Under the pieces are notes generated by a model, which did not search any database, was not told the DNA's origin, and saw nothing but the letters and a program-made list of their open reading frames with translations. A stretch of DNA of 59,020 nucleotides, taken from contig USAE01000002.1 in the NCBI GenBank assembly GCA_900552655.1, positions 1 through 59,020 on the forward strand, written 5' to 3'. This DNA comes from an uncultured Clostridium sp. Lineage in GTDB: Bacteria; Bacillota; Clostridia; TANB77; CAG-508. The translations under genes and the position numbers were made by a program. The number at the start of each line of letters is the position of its first letter. Position 1 is the stretch's first letter. This document shows, piece after piece, positions 26,381 through 34,895 of the stretch.

Positions 26381-27889
26381 ATGAAAACAAGAACAAAAAA
26401 TTTAATATTATTTTTTATTTTATTTGTAATAACAGGGGCTGTTTTTTGGAATTATATATCAATGCACTATGCAACAGATACATATAATATAATGAATATA
26501 GGGTATGAAAAATATGCAATAAATAATTCCTTAAGTGATGGAAGAATATTTATGTTTCTAATAGGTATGTTTGCAAATTGGGCAAATATTCCTATTAATA
26601 TTTTTGTAATAACATTAACTGTTATAGGGTTAATAATATCATGTATAGCAGTTATTGTATTAAAAAATATGATAATAGAGTTTGGTAAAAAAGAAAATAA
26701 AATACAAGAAGTTATTGCAGTTTTAATATCATATTGTACAGTATTTAATTTTATGTATGTAGAGAACTTATACTTTGTAGAAGCAGGAGTAATGGCATGT
26801 AGTATATTACTTTACATATTAGCAGTAAAACAAATTATAAATAGAAATAAGTTATATTTATTAAAATCAGGAATATTAGCAGTACTAGCAACGTTTTGTT
26901 ACCAAGGAACAATTGGACTATTTGCACTATATGGAATAGTATTTTCTATTGCTAAAAATGGGAAAAATATAAAAGAAATATTAAAAGATTTTGGTGCGAT
27001 AATTTTAATAACAATAATTTCATTTGTGGCAAATTTAATTCAAATAGATATTGCAACTCAAATTGCAGGTACTACTCAAAAAAGATTAAATGGAATACAA
27101 AATTTATTTAAAAATTCTGTACATATTTTAAGAAATTTTGGAACTATGGTATTTGGAACAATGTTTGTAAGTAATTGTGGTCTATTTCCTAATTATTTAA
27201 TGTTAATATTTGTTTTACTTATTACACTTATATCTGGAATTTATGAAATAAAATCTAAAAGAAATGGCTTAGTATTTAATATTATATTTCTTTTCTTTGT
27301 AACAATGCTTATAACATTTGCAATGTGTGTTGTGAGTATAGCAAGTTATGATACAGGACGAATTCATGTACCTGTTGGAGCTTTTATAGGAGTAATATTT
27401 ATATACTTATTTTGTTCAACTAAAATATTTGAAGATGAAACAATTATTAAATATTTATTAATGGCAACATTAGTAGCATATAATATTATTCTAGTAGTAA
27501 ATACAATTTCATTACTGTACCAACATAAACAAGTAAATAAGTTAGAAGAAGAACAATGTGCAGGAATAGAAGAATATATAAAAGAATATGAAAAAGAAAA
27601 TAATGTAAAAATTACAGAAGCAAGATATTTTAAACTTTCAAATATGAAACCATATGGATATTTTAACGAAATAAAAAATGAGTCTGTTCTTACATATGAT
27701 GGTGTTGCATGTACTTGGTCTGCAATAGCTACAATTAATTTTTATACAAATAGGAATTTTGAAGATAATTATTTAGAAGCATATCCTAATAGAGATTTAT
27801 TTTATGCATATGCTGCAAAAAGAAAGTTGGGCTATGAAGGAAATTTTGTAATAATGGATAATATTTTGTATTTCTTAGCATATATTTAA
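26381..27889 (+). CDS. GtrII-like multi-pass glucosyltransferase
   Basis: ATG 26381 follows GGGAGAAGG; the frame upstream lacks a site. The 502-residue protein has about ten helices, the loop HYATDTYNIMNIGYEKYAI after helix 1, ENLYFVEAGVMACS, and a soluble tail with an ACTWSAIATINFYTNR-type end. It is closely paralogous to the next gene and more distantly to the one at the left edge. By family it would attach a sugar from a polyprenyl carrier to a wall or teichoic acid polymer outside the membrane. It is followed after 15 bases by its paralogue. Confidence 0.72.
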   Translation: MKTRTKNLILFFILFVITGAVFWNYISMHYATDTYNIMNIGYEKYAINNSLSDGRIFMFLIGMFANWANIPINIFVITLTVIGLIISCIAVIVLKNMIIEFGKKENKIQEVIAVLISYCTVFNFMYVENLYFVEAGVMACSILLYILAVKQIINRNKLYLLKSGILAVLATFCYQGTIGLFALYGIVFSIAKNGKNIKEILKDFGAIILITIISFVANLIQIDIATQIAGTTQKRLNGIQNLFKNSVHILRNFGTMVFGTMFVSNCGLFPNYLMLIFVLLITLISGIYEIKSKRNGLVFNIIFLFFVTMLITFAMCVVSIASYDTGRIHVPVGAFIGVIFIYLFCSTKIFEDETIIKYLLMATLVAYNIILVVNTISLLYQHKQVNKLEEEQCAGIEEYIKEYEKENNVKITEARYFKLSNMKPYGYFNEIKNESVLTYDGVACTWSAIATINFYTNRNFEDNYLEAYPNRDLFYAYAAKRKLGYEGNFVIMDNILYFLAYI

Positions 27890-27904
27890 AATTTGGGTGA
27901 TAAA

Positions 27905-29440
27905 ATGAAAGAATTAGAAAATAAAAAGAAAACAACCATACATATAAAAAAAGATTATATAATTTTTTTAGTAATATTTTTGTTAGCAGTAATAATGTAT
28001 ATTAATTGGATTAATATACATTATTCTGCAGATACATATAATATTATAAATGTAGGGTATGAAAAATATGCTACTAATTGGTCTTTAAAAGATGGCAGAT
28101 TAATAATGTATTTTATTACAATAATTTTTGCAAAACTAAATATTCCAATAGAGGTATATGTAATAAGTACACTACTAGTAGCTTTAGTAATATCTTGTAT
28201 TTGTGTAATAAAGCTAAAGAATATAATTATTAATTGTAGCCATAGTGAAAATAACAAAACAAAAAAAATATTTGTTACAATAGCATCATTTTTTACAATA
28301 TTTAATTTTATGTATATAGAAGATATGTATTTTGTAGAATCTATTGTAATGGCACTAAGTTTATTGCTATTTACTTATTCTGCAAATATAATAGTTAATA
28401 ATAAAAAATTAAAAAATAGAATAATAGCACTAATCTTAGCAATAGTTGGTATAATAGCATATCAGGGAACAGCAGGATTTCTTATAATACTAACATTTGT
28501 TATAAGTTTACTAACAAATAAAGTAGAACTAAAAGGAAACAAAGATAAAATAAAAACAAACATAAGACACATATTTTTAGATACATTTATGGCAGGAATT
28601 ATAAATGCTATAGCAATTGTTATAAATATGATATTAGTTAAAGTAGTAGGAAATATTACAGGACAAGTTCAAACAAGAGTGGGAAGTATATTTGCTATAT
28701 TCGAAAATTTAAAATATATTATTAATAATTTTAATGTTATATTAAAAGAAAATATTGGGTTATTTCCGACAAATTTATTATACATTTTTATAGGAATTAC
28801 ATTAATTTTAGCACTTATATATGACTTAAAAACAAAAAGCGTAAACTTCCTAACAATAAAACTAATGTGTATAATAATTATAAGTGTAGTTTGTGGTTTT
28901 TTAGTATCTTTAGGTACATTATCTAGTTTTTATACAGGAAGATTGCATTATTGTATAGGAACAATGATGGGTTTTGTATTAATTTGTCTAATTATGGAAA
29001 ATGAGGACGAAATTTTTAGAAGAATAATTGAATTAATTTTGATAATGTATAGCATTGTTAATATATATAATTGTATAATAGTTACATACGAACATAAATT
29101 AGTAAATGAGTATGAAAAACAATCTGCTAAAGAAATAGAAGAGTATATAGAAAAATACGAAAAAGAAAATAAAAAGCAAGTAGAAAATATAGCAATATAC
29201 ACAATAACAGGGCAAAATTATAAAACATATTTTAAGGAAATTAATAGGAAATCTGTAGTAACCTACAATGCATTAAGGTGTAATTGGTCAGCAGATGGAG
29301 TTATAAATTTTTACACGGATAGAGAATTAAATACAGTAAATTTAAATAAAGAGCTACTACAGGAATATTTAAAAGTAGAAAAAGATAATGGCTATGGAAT
29401 AATAAATAATACATTAATTGTAGAATGTTATATGTATTAA
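27905..29440 (+). CDS. GtrII-like multi-pass glucosyltransferase, tandem paralogue
   Basis: ATG 27905 is preferred to TTG 27893 because GGGTG lies just upstream. The 511-residue protein repeats its neighbour's layout: HYSADTYNIINVGYEKYAT, EDMYFVESIVMALS, TGRLHYCIGTMMG and a tail with RCNWSADGVINFYTDREL. The tandem pair suggests gene duplication with a change of donor or acceptor. It precedes polA by 15 bases, so the two may be cotranscribed. Confidence 0.72.
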   Translation: MKELENKKKTTIHIKKDYIIFLVIFLLAVIMYINWINIHYSADTYNIINVGYEKYATNWSLKDGRLIMYFITIIFAKLNIPIEVYVISTLLVALVISCICVIKLKNIIINCSHSENNKTKKIFVTIASFFTIFNFMYIEDMYFVESIVMALSLLLFTYSANIIVNNKKLKNRIIALILAIVGIIAYQGTAGFLIILTFVISLLTNKVELKGNKDKIKTNIRHIFLDTFMAGIINAIAIVINMILVKVVGNITGQVQTRVGSIFAIFENLKYIINNFNVILKENIGLFPTNLLYIFIGITLILALIYDLKTKSVNFLTIKLMCIIIISVVCGFLVSLGTLSSFYTGRLHYCIGTMMGFVLICLIMENEDEIFRRIIELILIMYSIVNIYNCIIVTYEHKLVNEYEKQSAKEIEEYIEKYEKENKKQVENIAIYTITGQNYKTYFKEINRKSVVTYNALRCNWSADGVINFYTDRELNTVNLNKELLQEYLKVEKDNGYGIINNTLIVECYMY

Positions 29441-29455
29441 GAAAGAAGGTTAATT

Positions 29456-32161
29456 TTGGGAAAACTAGTATTAATAGATGGAAACAGTATTTTAAATAGA
29501 GCGTTTTATGGCATTATGGGGAATAAAATGCTTACAACTAAAGATGGAACACCAACAAATGCAGTATATGGCTTTTTAGCTATTATGTTTAAAATATTAG
29601 AAGACATTAAACCAGAATATTTAGTTGTTGCATTTGACTTAAAAGGTCCTACCACAAGACATGAAATGTACGAAGGTTATAAAGCAAACAGAAAGGGAAT
29701 GCCAGATGAACTTGCTTGCCAAATGCCAATAATAAAAGAAATTTTAAGGGCAATGAATATAGACATAGTAGAAAAACAAGGTTATGAAGGTGATGATATT
29801 TTAGGAACATTGTCTGTTTTTGGAGAAAAACAAGGCTTGGATGTAACTATATTATCTGGAGATAGAGATACATTTCAGCTTGCAACAGATAAAGTAACAA
29901 TAAGAATACCAAGAACAAAAATGGGTAAAACAGAAGTAGAAGACTTTAATAGGGAAAAAGTAAAGGAAATATATAACTTAGAGCCAAAACAATTAATAGA
30001 AGTAAAGGGACTTCAAGGGGATACATCTGACAATATTCCTGGTGTTCCTGGTATAGGTGAAAAAACTGCTTTAAAATTAATACAAGAATATAATAACATA
30101 GAAAATTTATATAAATTAATAGAAGAAGGACAAGCTCAAGATATAAAAGGAAAAACTAGGGAACGTATAATAGAAAACAAGGAGCTAGCTAAGTTGTCTA
30201 AAGAATTAGGTACAATAAATATTAATTCACCTATAGAAGAAAACTTAGAAGATTTTAAACTAGAAGAATGGGACAAAAAAGAAGTTTTAAGAATATTTAA
30301 AGAATTAAACTTTAATAGATATATAGAAAGATTTAATTTAGCTTCAGAAGAGGATAATACATTAGAAGAAGTAACAGAAAAATATGAAATAGAAGAAATA
30401 GATATAAAAAAAGCAAAAGATATTATATTAAAAACAAAAGAATTGTTTTATCATTTTTCTACAAAAGAAGTAAATAAGGAAGAGTATATAATAAAAAAAG
30501 AATTTAATACTTTTTCATTCTATAATAAAGAAGAAAATAAAGCATATTTTGTAAAAATTAATACAGAGGATTTAGACATACTAAAAGAAATATTCGAAAA
30601 TGAAGCTATAAAAAAATATGGTTACAAAACATCGGAAGACTATATTATATTAAAACAAAATGGAATTTTGCCAAAAAGTATAATATATGATGCAGAAATA
30701 GCAATATATGACTTAGATCCATCAAATATGAAATACAAAATGCAAGATGTAGCATTACAATATTTAGATTTTAATATGGACGAATATTTAAATGCATTAG
30801 GAATAAAAAAACAAGAGCAAATAAATTTATTCGAACAAACTTCAGAAAATGATGAATATGAAAAAAATATTAACACTTTATACAGTTATTTAATACAACA
30901 ATTATATGAAAAAACTATGAAGGAATTAGTCGATTTAGATGAAGTAGAATTATTTAATGATATCGAAATGCCTTTAGTAGAAGTACTTTCAGAAATGCAA
31001 TATGAAGGAATACAAATAGATAAAGAAGAGCTAGAAGAATTTGGAAAGAATCTTAAACAAAAAATAGAAGAAATTACTAAAGAGATATATAATTTAAGTG
31101 GAACCGAATTTAATATAAATTCTCCAAAACAATTAGGAGAAATATTATTTGAAAAATTAGAATTACCAGTAATAAAGAAAACAAAAACGGGTTATTCTAC
31201 AGATGTAGATGTTTTAGAAAAATTAAAACAAGAACATCCAGTAGTAGAAAAAATATTAGAATATAGAAGTTTAACAAAGCTAAATTCAACTTATGTTGAA
31301 GGTTTAAAACCATATATAAATAAAGCAACAGGAAGAATACACTCTTATTTTCACCAAACAATAACAGCAACAGGAAGAATTAGTTCTACAGAACCAAATC
31401 TTCAAAATATACCAACAAGAATAGAACTTGGAAAGCAATTAAGACGTGCATTTAAGCCAAAAGATGGTTATGTATTTATAGATGCAGATTACTCACAAAT
31501 AGAATTAAGAGTTTTAGCGCATATTTCTAACGATGAACATATGATAGAAGCTTTTAATAATAACGAAGATATACATAAACAAGCCGCAGCAAGTGTATTT
31601 AAAGTACCTTTAGATGAAGTTACTAAAGAACAAAGAACACATGCTAAAGCTGTTAATTTTGGAATAGTATATGGAATAAGTGATTTTGGTTTAGGAGAGC
31701 AAATAGGTGTATCTAGAAAAAAAGCTAAAGAATATATAGAACAATATTTAGAAAAATACAATGGTATAAAGAGATTTATGTCAGATGTTGTAGAAGAAGC
31801 AAAAGAAAAAGGATATGTTGAGACCTTATTTAAAAGAAGAAGGTACATACCAGAGCTTAAGTCAAAGAATTTTAATATAAGACAATTTGGAGCAAGAGCT
31901 GCTATGAACACTCCAATACAAGGAACAGCAGCAGATATAATGAAAATTGCAATGATTGATGTATTTAAAAAGCTAAAAGAAAGAAATTTAAATTCAAGAT
32001 TAATATTACAAATACATGATGAGCTTTTAATAGAAACTAAAGAAGAAGAAAAAGAAGAGGTTAAGGAAATATTAAAAACTTCTATGGAAAATGCAATAAG
32101 CTTAAAAGTACCATTAAGAGCAGATGTTGGTGAAGCTTATAATTGGTATGATTTAAAATAA
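29456..32161 (+). CDS. polA: DNA polymerase I
   Basis: TTG 29456 is the start, with GAAGG six bases upstream and the first residues KLVLIDGNSILNRAFYG typical of PolA. The 901-residue protein has a 5'-3' exonuclease (about 1-290, QGDTSDNIPGVPGIGEKTA), a middle exonuclease-like domain (about 305-490) without a visible DxE proofreading set, and the polymerase domain (about 500-901) with DADYSQIELRVLAHIS (motif A), the O-helix around RTHAKAVNFGIVYG and QIHDELLIE (motif C). It works in Okazaki fragment maturation and repair. Loss of the proofreading residues is common in Gram-positive PolA. Confidence 0.97.
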   Translation: MGKLVLIDGNSILNRAFYGIMGNKMLTTKDGTPTNAVYGFLAIMFKILEDIKPEYLVVAFDLKGPTTRHEMYEGYKANRKGMPDELACQMPIIKEILRAMNIDIVEKQGYEGDDILGTLSVFGEKQGLDVTILSGDRDTFQLATDKVTIRIPRTKMGKTEVEDFNREKVKEIYNLEPKQLIEVKGLQGDTSDNIPGVPGIGEKTALKLIQEYNNIENLYKLIEEGQAQDIKGKTRERIIENKELAKLSKELGTININSPIEENLEDFKLEEWDKKEVLRIFKELNFNRYIERFNLASEEDNTLEEVTEKYEIEEIDIKKAKDIILKTKELFYHFSTKEVNKEEYIIKKEFNTFSFYNKEENKAYFVKINTEDLDILKEIFENEAIKKYGYKTSEDYIILKQNGILPKSIIYDAEIAIYDLDPSNMKYKMQDVALQYLDFNMDEYLNALGIKKQEQINLFEQTSENDEYEKNINTLYSYLIQQLYEKTMKELVDLDEVELFNDIEMPLVEVLSEMQYEGIQIDKEELEEFGKNLKQKIEEITKEIYNLSGTEFNINSPKQLGEILFEKLELPVIKKTKTGYSTDVDVLEKLKQEHPVVEKILEYRSLTKLNSTYVEGLKPYINKATGRIHSYFHQTITATGRISSTEPNLQNIPTRIELGKQLRRAFKPKDGYVFIDADYSQIELRVLAHISNDEHMIEAFNNNEDIHKQAAASVFKVPLDEVTKEQRTHAKAVNFGIVYGISDFGLGEQIGVSRKKAKEYIEQYLEKYNGIKRFMSDVVEEAKEKGYVETLFKRRRYIPELKSKNFNIRQFGARAAMNTPIQGTAADIMKIAMIDVFKKLKERNLNSRLILQIHDELLIETKEEEKEEVKEILKTSMENAISLKVPLRADVGEAYNWYDLK

Positions 32162-32196
32162 TTAAAGAAATATTGTACAAAAATGATGAAAGGAGA

Positions 32197-32231
32197 GTAT
32201 GATTGTATATCATACAATGAAGGATGGTTAA
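32197..32231 (+). promoter_or_regulatory. Mini-ORF and hairpin at the SLT start
   Basis: A ten-codon ORF (ATG 32199, MIVYHTMKDG, stop 32229-32231) has AAAGGAG just upstream and stops five bases past the SLT start codon. Its start lies in a 7-bp hairpin (GTATGAT 32197-32203 / ATCATAC 32209-32215). It may control SLT translation by coupling. Confidence 0.45.
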
Positions 32232-32790
32232 TAAATTACTAAAGATAATAGTTATATTATTAATTTTATGTGCTATAATATATGTATCTTTCGGAATATT
32301 TAAAGTTCATAAAATAGTAATAAGACAAATCTACCCACAAAAATATTCTGAATACGTAGAAAAATATTCGAACGAATATGATGTAGATTCATTATTAATA
32401 TATGCGATAATTAAGGCAGAAAGTAACTTTAAACCAGATGTTATTTCCAAAAGCAATGCTGTAGGATTAATGCAACTGATGGATGCAACTGCAAAAGATG
32501 TAGCTAATAAATTGGGAATGGAATATAAAGAAGAAGATTTGGAAAATCCAGATATAAATATAAAACTTGGAGTTAAGTATTTTTCTACATTGTATGATAA
32601 ATACAAAAATATTCCGATTGCATTAACAGCATATAATGCAGGAAGTGGCAATGTTAATAAATGGATTTCTGAAGATATTATTGCTTCAGATGGCTCTAAT
32701 GTAGAAAACATTCCATTTAGAGAAACAAATAATTATGTAAGAAAAATATTAAGAGATTATGAAATTTATAAAGATATTTATAATAACTAA
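32224..32790 (+). CDS. Membrane-anchored lytic transglycosylase (SLT domain)
   Basis: The 188-residue protein has an N-terminal helix (about 5-25) and an SLT/goose-lysozyme-like domain (about 45-188). It has the catalytic glutamate in IIKAESNF (about 60), NAVGLMQLM and the AYNAGSGNVNKWI motif. It cuts peptidoglycan strands with anhydro-muramic ends. ATG 32224 is the only possible start because TGA lies two codons upstream in frame, yet the only GAAGG touches the codon, so initiation probably depends on the mini-ORF upstream. The next gene is galE. Confidence 0.88.
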   Translation: MVNKLLKIIVILLILCAIIYVSFGIFKVHKIVIRQIYPQKYSEYVEKYSNEYDVDSLLIYAIIKAESNFKPDVISKSNAVGLMQLMDATAKDVANKLGMEYKEEDLENPDINIKLGVKYFSTLYDKYKNIPIALTAYNAGSGNVNKWISEDIIASDGSNVENIPFRETNNYVRKILRDYEIYKDIYNN

Positions 32791-32819
32791 TAATAAATTA
32801 TAATTAAGGAGGAATTAAT

Positions 32820-33824
32820 ATGTCAATTTTAGTTACAGGTGGTGCTGGATATATTGGTAGTCACACAGTTATAGAACTATTAAATACTGGTAGAGAAGTT
32901 GTTATAGTAGATGATTTTTCTAATAGCAAACCAGAGGTATTAGATTCAATTAAAAAAATAACAGGTAAAGATTTTAAATTCTATGAAATTAATTATTTAG
33001 ATAAAGAAAAACTAGATAAAGTTTTTAAAGAAAATAATATTGAAGCTGTTTTAAATTTTGCAGGTTTTAAAGCTGTTGGAGAATCTGTTCAAAAACCTAT
33101 AGAATATTATACAAATAATATTTCTGGAGCTTTAACATTATTAGAAGTTATGAAAGAAAATAATGTTAAGAAATTTGTATTTAGTTCTTCAGCAACAGTT
33201 TATGGCTCTCCAGAAATTATACCAATTACAGAAGAATGCAAAACTGGTGGAACTACAAACCCATATGGTACAAGCAAATTATTTATAGAGCAAATTTTAA
33301 AAGATATATATGTGTCAGATAATACTTGGGATATAGTAATTTTAAGATATTTTAACCCAATAGGAGCACACGAAAGTGGACTAATAGGTGAAGAACCACA
33401 AGGAATACCAAATAATTTAATGCCATATATAGTAAGAGTTGCAAATGGCACATTAAAGGAATTATCTGTATTTGGAGATGACTATGATACCACAGATGGT
33501 ACAGGTGTAAGAGATTATATTCATGTTGTAGATTTAGCAAAAGGACATATTAATGCATTAGAAAAATTAGAAAAAGAAGGAAAAGGTTTATTTATATATA
33601 ACTTAGGAACTGGAAAAGGGTATAGTGTTTTAGATATGGTAAAAACATTTGAAGAAGCAACAGGAATGAAGGTTCCTTATAAAATAGCACCTAGAAGAGC
33701 AGGAGATATAGCTACTTGCTATTCTAATCCAACAAAAGCAAAAGAAGAACTAGGATGGACTGCAGAAAAAGATTTAAAAGAAATGTGTATAGATTCATGG
33801 AACTACATTAAAAATAAAATGTAA
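32820..33824 (+). CDS. galE: UDP-glucose 4-epimerase
   Basis: GalE interconverts UDP-glucose and UDP-galactose, supplying sugar donors for envelope glycans. The 334-residue protein has the NAD motif VTGGAGYIGSH at the N-terminus, the catalytic SSSATVYG (about 124) and YGTSK (about 148), the LRYFNPIGAHESGLIGEEPQGIPNNLMP substrate region and RDYIHVVDLAKGH. AAGGAGG lies before ATG. It follows SLT by 29 bases. Confidence 0.95.
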   Translation: MSILVTGGAGYIGSHTVIELLNTGREVVIVDDFSNSKPEVLDSIKKITGKDFKFYEINYLDKEKLDKVFKENNIEAVLNFAGFKAVGESVQKPIEYYTNNISGALTLLEVMKENNVKKFVFSSSATVYGSPEIIPITEECKTGGTTNPYGTSKLFIEQILKDIYVSDNTWDIVILRYFNPIGAHESGLIGEEPQGIPNNLMPYIVRVANGTLKELSVFGDDYDTTDGTGVRDYIHVVDLAKGHINALEKLEKEGKGLFIYNLGTGKGYSVLDMVKTFEEATGMKVPYKIAPRRAGDIATCYSNPTKAKEELGWTAEKDLKEMCIDSWNYIKNKM

Positions 33825-33866
33825 GAATTGGTTAGAAATAGATAAAAAATAAATTTTAGGTGAAAA

Positions 33867-34856
33867 ATGGTGGAAGATAATAAAGAAGCAAAAGCACAAA
33901 ATAATAGCAATAAAATAGTATTTATATATAGAATTATAGTATCAATTATAATGATAGTTAGTATAATATTAGTATATATATTAAATCATTTAGGAGAAAG
34001 TAAGGAAGTTGATGCTATGGCAAATGTAATTAATCAAAACAGTATTAATGAGACTAACACTGTTGGAGAGGAAAATATTACATCAGAAGAAAATTTTAAA
34101 AAACTTAATGATTGGCGTTTAGTTTTAGTAAATTATGAAAATGAAATGCCAAGAGATTATATTCCACCACTAAGTAATATAGATAAAGAAAGACAATTTG
34201 ATTCTAGAGCAATAAATAGCTTGCTACAAATGATGCTAGACATGAATAATGCAGGAATAAATCATATATGGGCGCAATCTGCATACAGAAACCCTAAAAA
34301 GCAAGAGCATTTAATACAAGAAAGCATACAAGAATATTTAGAGGAAGGAAAAACGGAAGAGGAAGCAAAAGCATTAACAGCAAGGTCTATAGGAGAACCA
34401 TATAAAAGTGAACACAATTTAGGTTTAGCAGTAGATTTTAATGATGTAAATTATGAATTTGAAGAAGAAAAAGCATTTTCATGGCTTGTAGAAAATGCAG
34501 AAAACTATGGTTTTATACTAAGATATCCAAAAGACAAAGAAGAAATAACAAAAATAAAATACGAACCATGGCATTGGAGATATGTAGGTATAGAAAATGC
34601 AAAAGAAATAAACAAATTAGGATTTTGCTTAGAAGAATACATACATTACTTAAAAACCGGGATTCAGGGACGGACCTTAAAATCCCGGTTATATTTTTTA
34701 TATAGTAGTAAAGTTCTCTTAGTAGGAGAACTTTCTGCACTAGAGAATTATATTAACCTAAGATTTTCTTATAATTTACATTTGCTAGAAAATCTTAGGT
34801 ACGTTTTTTGCAAAAAAATAAAAAAATTGCTAGATAAAAGAAAAAAATTGTGTTAA
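33867..34856 (+). CDS. VanY-type D,D-carboxypeptidase with repeat-derived tail
   Basis: The 329-residue protein has an N-terminal helix (about 13-33) and an M15B peptidase domain (about 75-258). It has the QSAYRNPKKQ loop, zinc ligands in SEHNLGLAVDF (His and Asp), YGFILRYP and the PWHWRY motif with the third histidine. It trims D-Ala from peptidoglycan stems outside the membrane. The family normally ends about at EEYIHYL. Here the frame continues for about 65 residues through a REP-like palindrome (34655-34690) and most of the two-hairpin repeat (to 34800). The tail begins GIQGRTLKSRL and looks accidental. Confidence 0.9.
   Translation: MVEDNKEAKAQNNSNKIVFIYRIIVSIIMIVSIILVYILNHLGESKEVDAMANVINQNSINETNTVGEENITSEENFKKLNDWRLVLVNYENEMPRDYIPPLSNIDKERQFDSRAINSLLQMMLDMNNAGINHIWAQSAYRNPKKQEHLIQESIQEYLEEGKTEEEAKALTARSIGEPYKSEHNLGLAVDFNDVNYEFEEEKAFSWLVENAENYGFILRYPKDKEEITKIKYEPWHWRYVGIENAKEINKLGFCLEEYIHYLKTGIQGRTLKSRLYFLYSSKVLLVGELSALENYINLRFSYNLHLLENLRYVFCKKIKKLLDKRKKLC
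34655..34690 (+). repeat. REP-like palindrome, copy 1
   Basis: AACCGGGATT ... AATCCCGGTT encloses CAGGGACGGACC. Copies 2-4 lie at 38496, 46104 and 55193. Here it lies inside the VanY reading frame. The GGGACGG core resembles REP sequences linked to RAYT transposases; no such gene is in the window. Confidence 0.75.
34692..34800 (+). repeat. Two-hairpin 105-bp repeat, copy 1
   Basis: It holds a 9-bp hairpin (AAAGTTCTC 34710-34718 / GAGAACTTT 34726-34734) and a 12-bp hairpin (CCTAAGATTTTC 34757-34768 / GAAAATCTTAGG 34788-34799). A close copy lies at 56412-56518 and a half copy at 55255-55312. Confidence 0.75.
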
Positions 34857-34895
34857 AATAGCAAATGCGCTAAAAAGAAAGAAGGGAGAATAAAA

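Noticed and set aside
29760..30900. Active proofreading exonuclease in DNA polymerase I
   Set aside because: The middle domain has no visible DxE or later acidic metal set; it is probably inactive.
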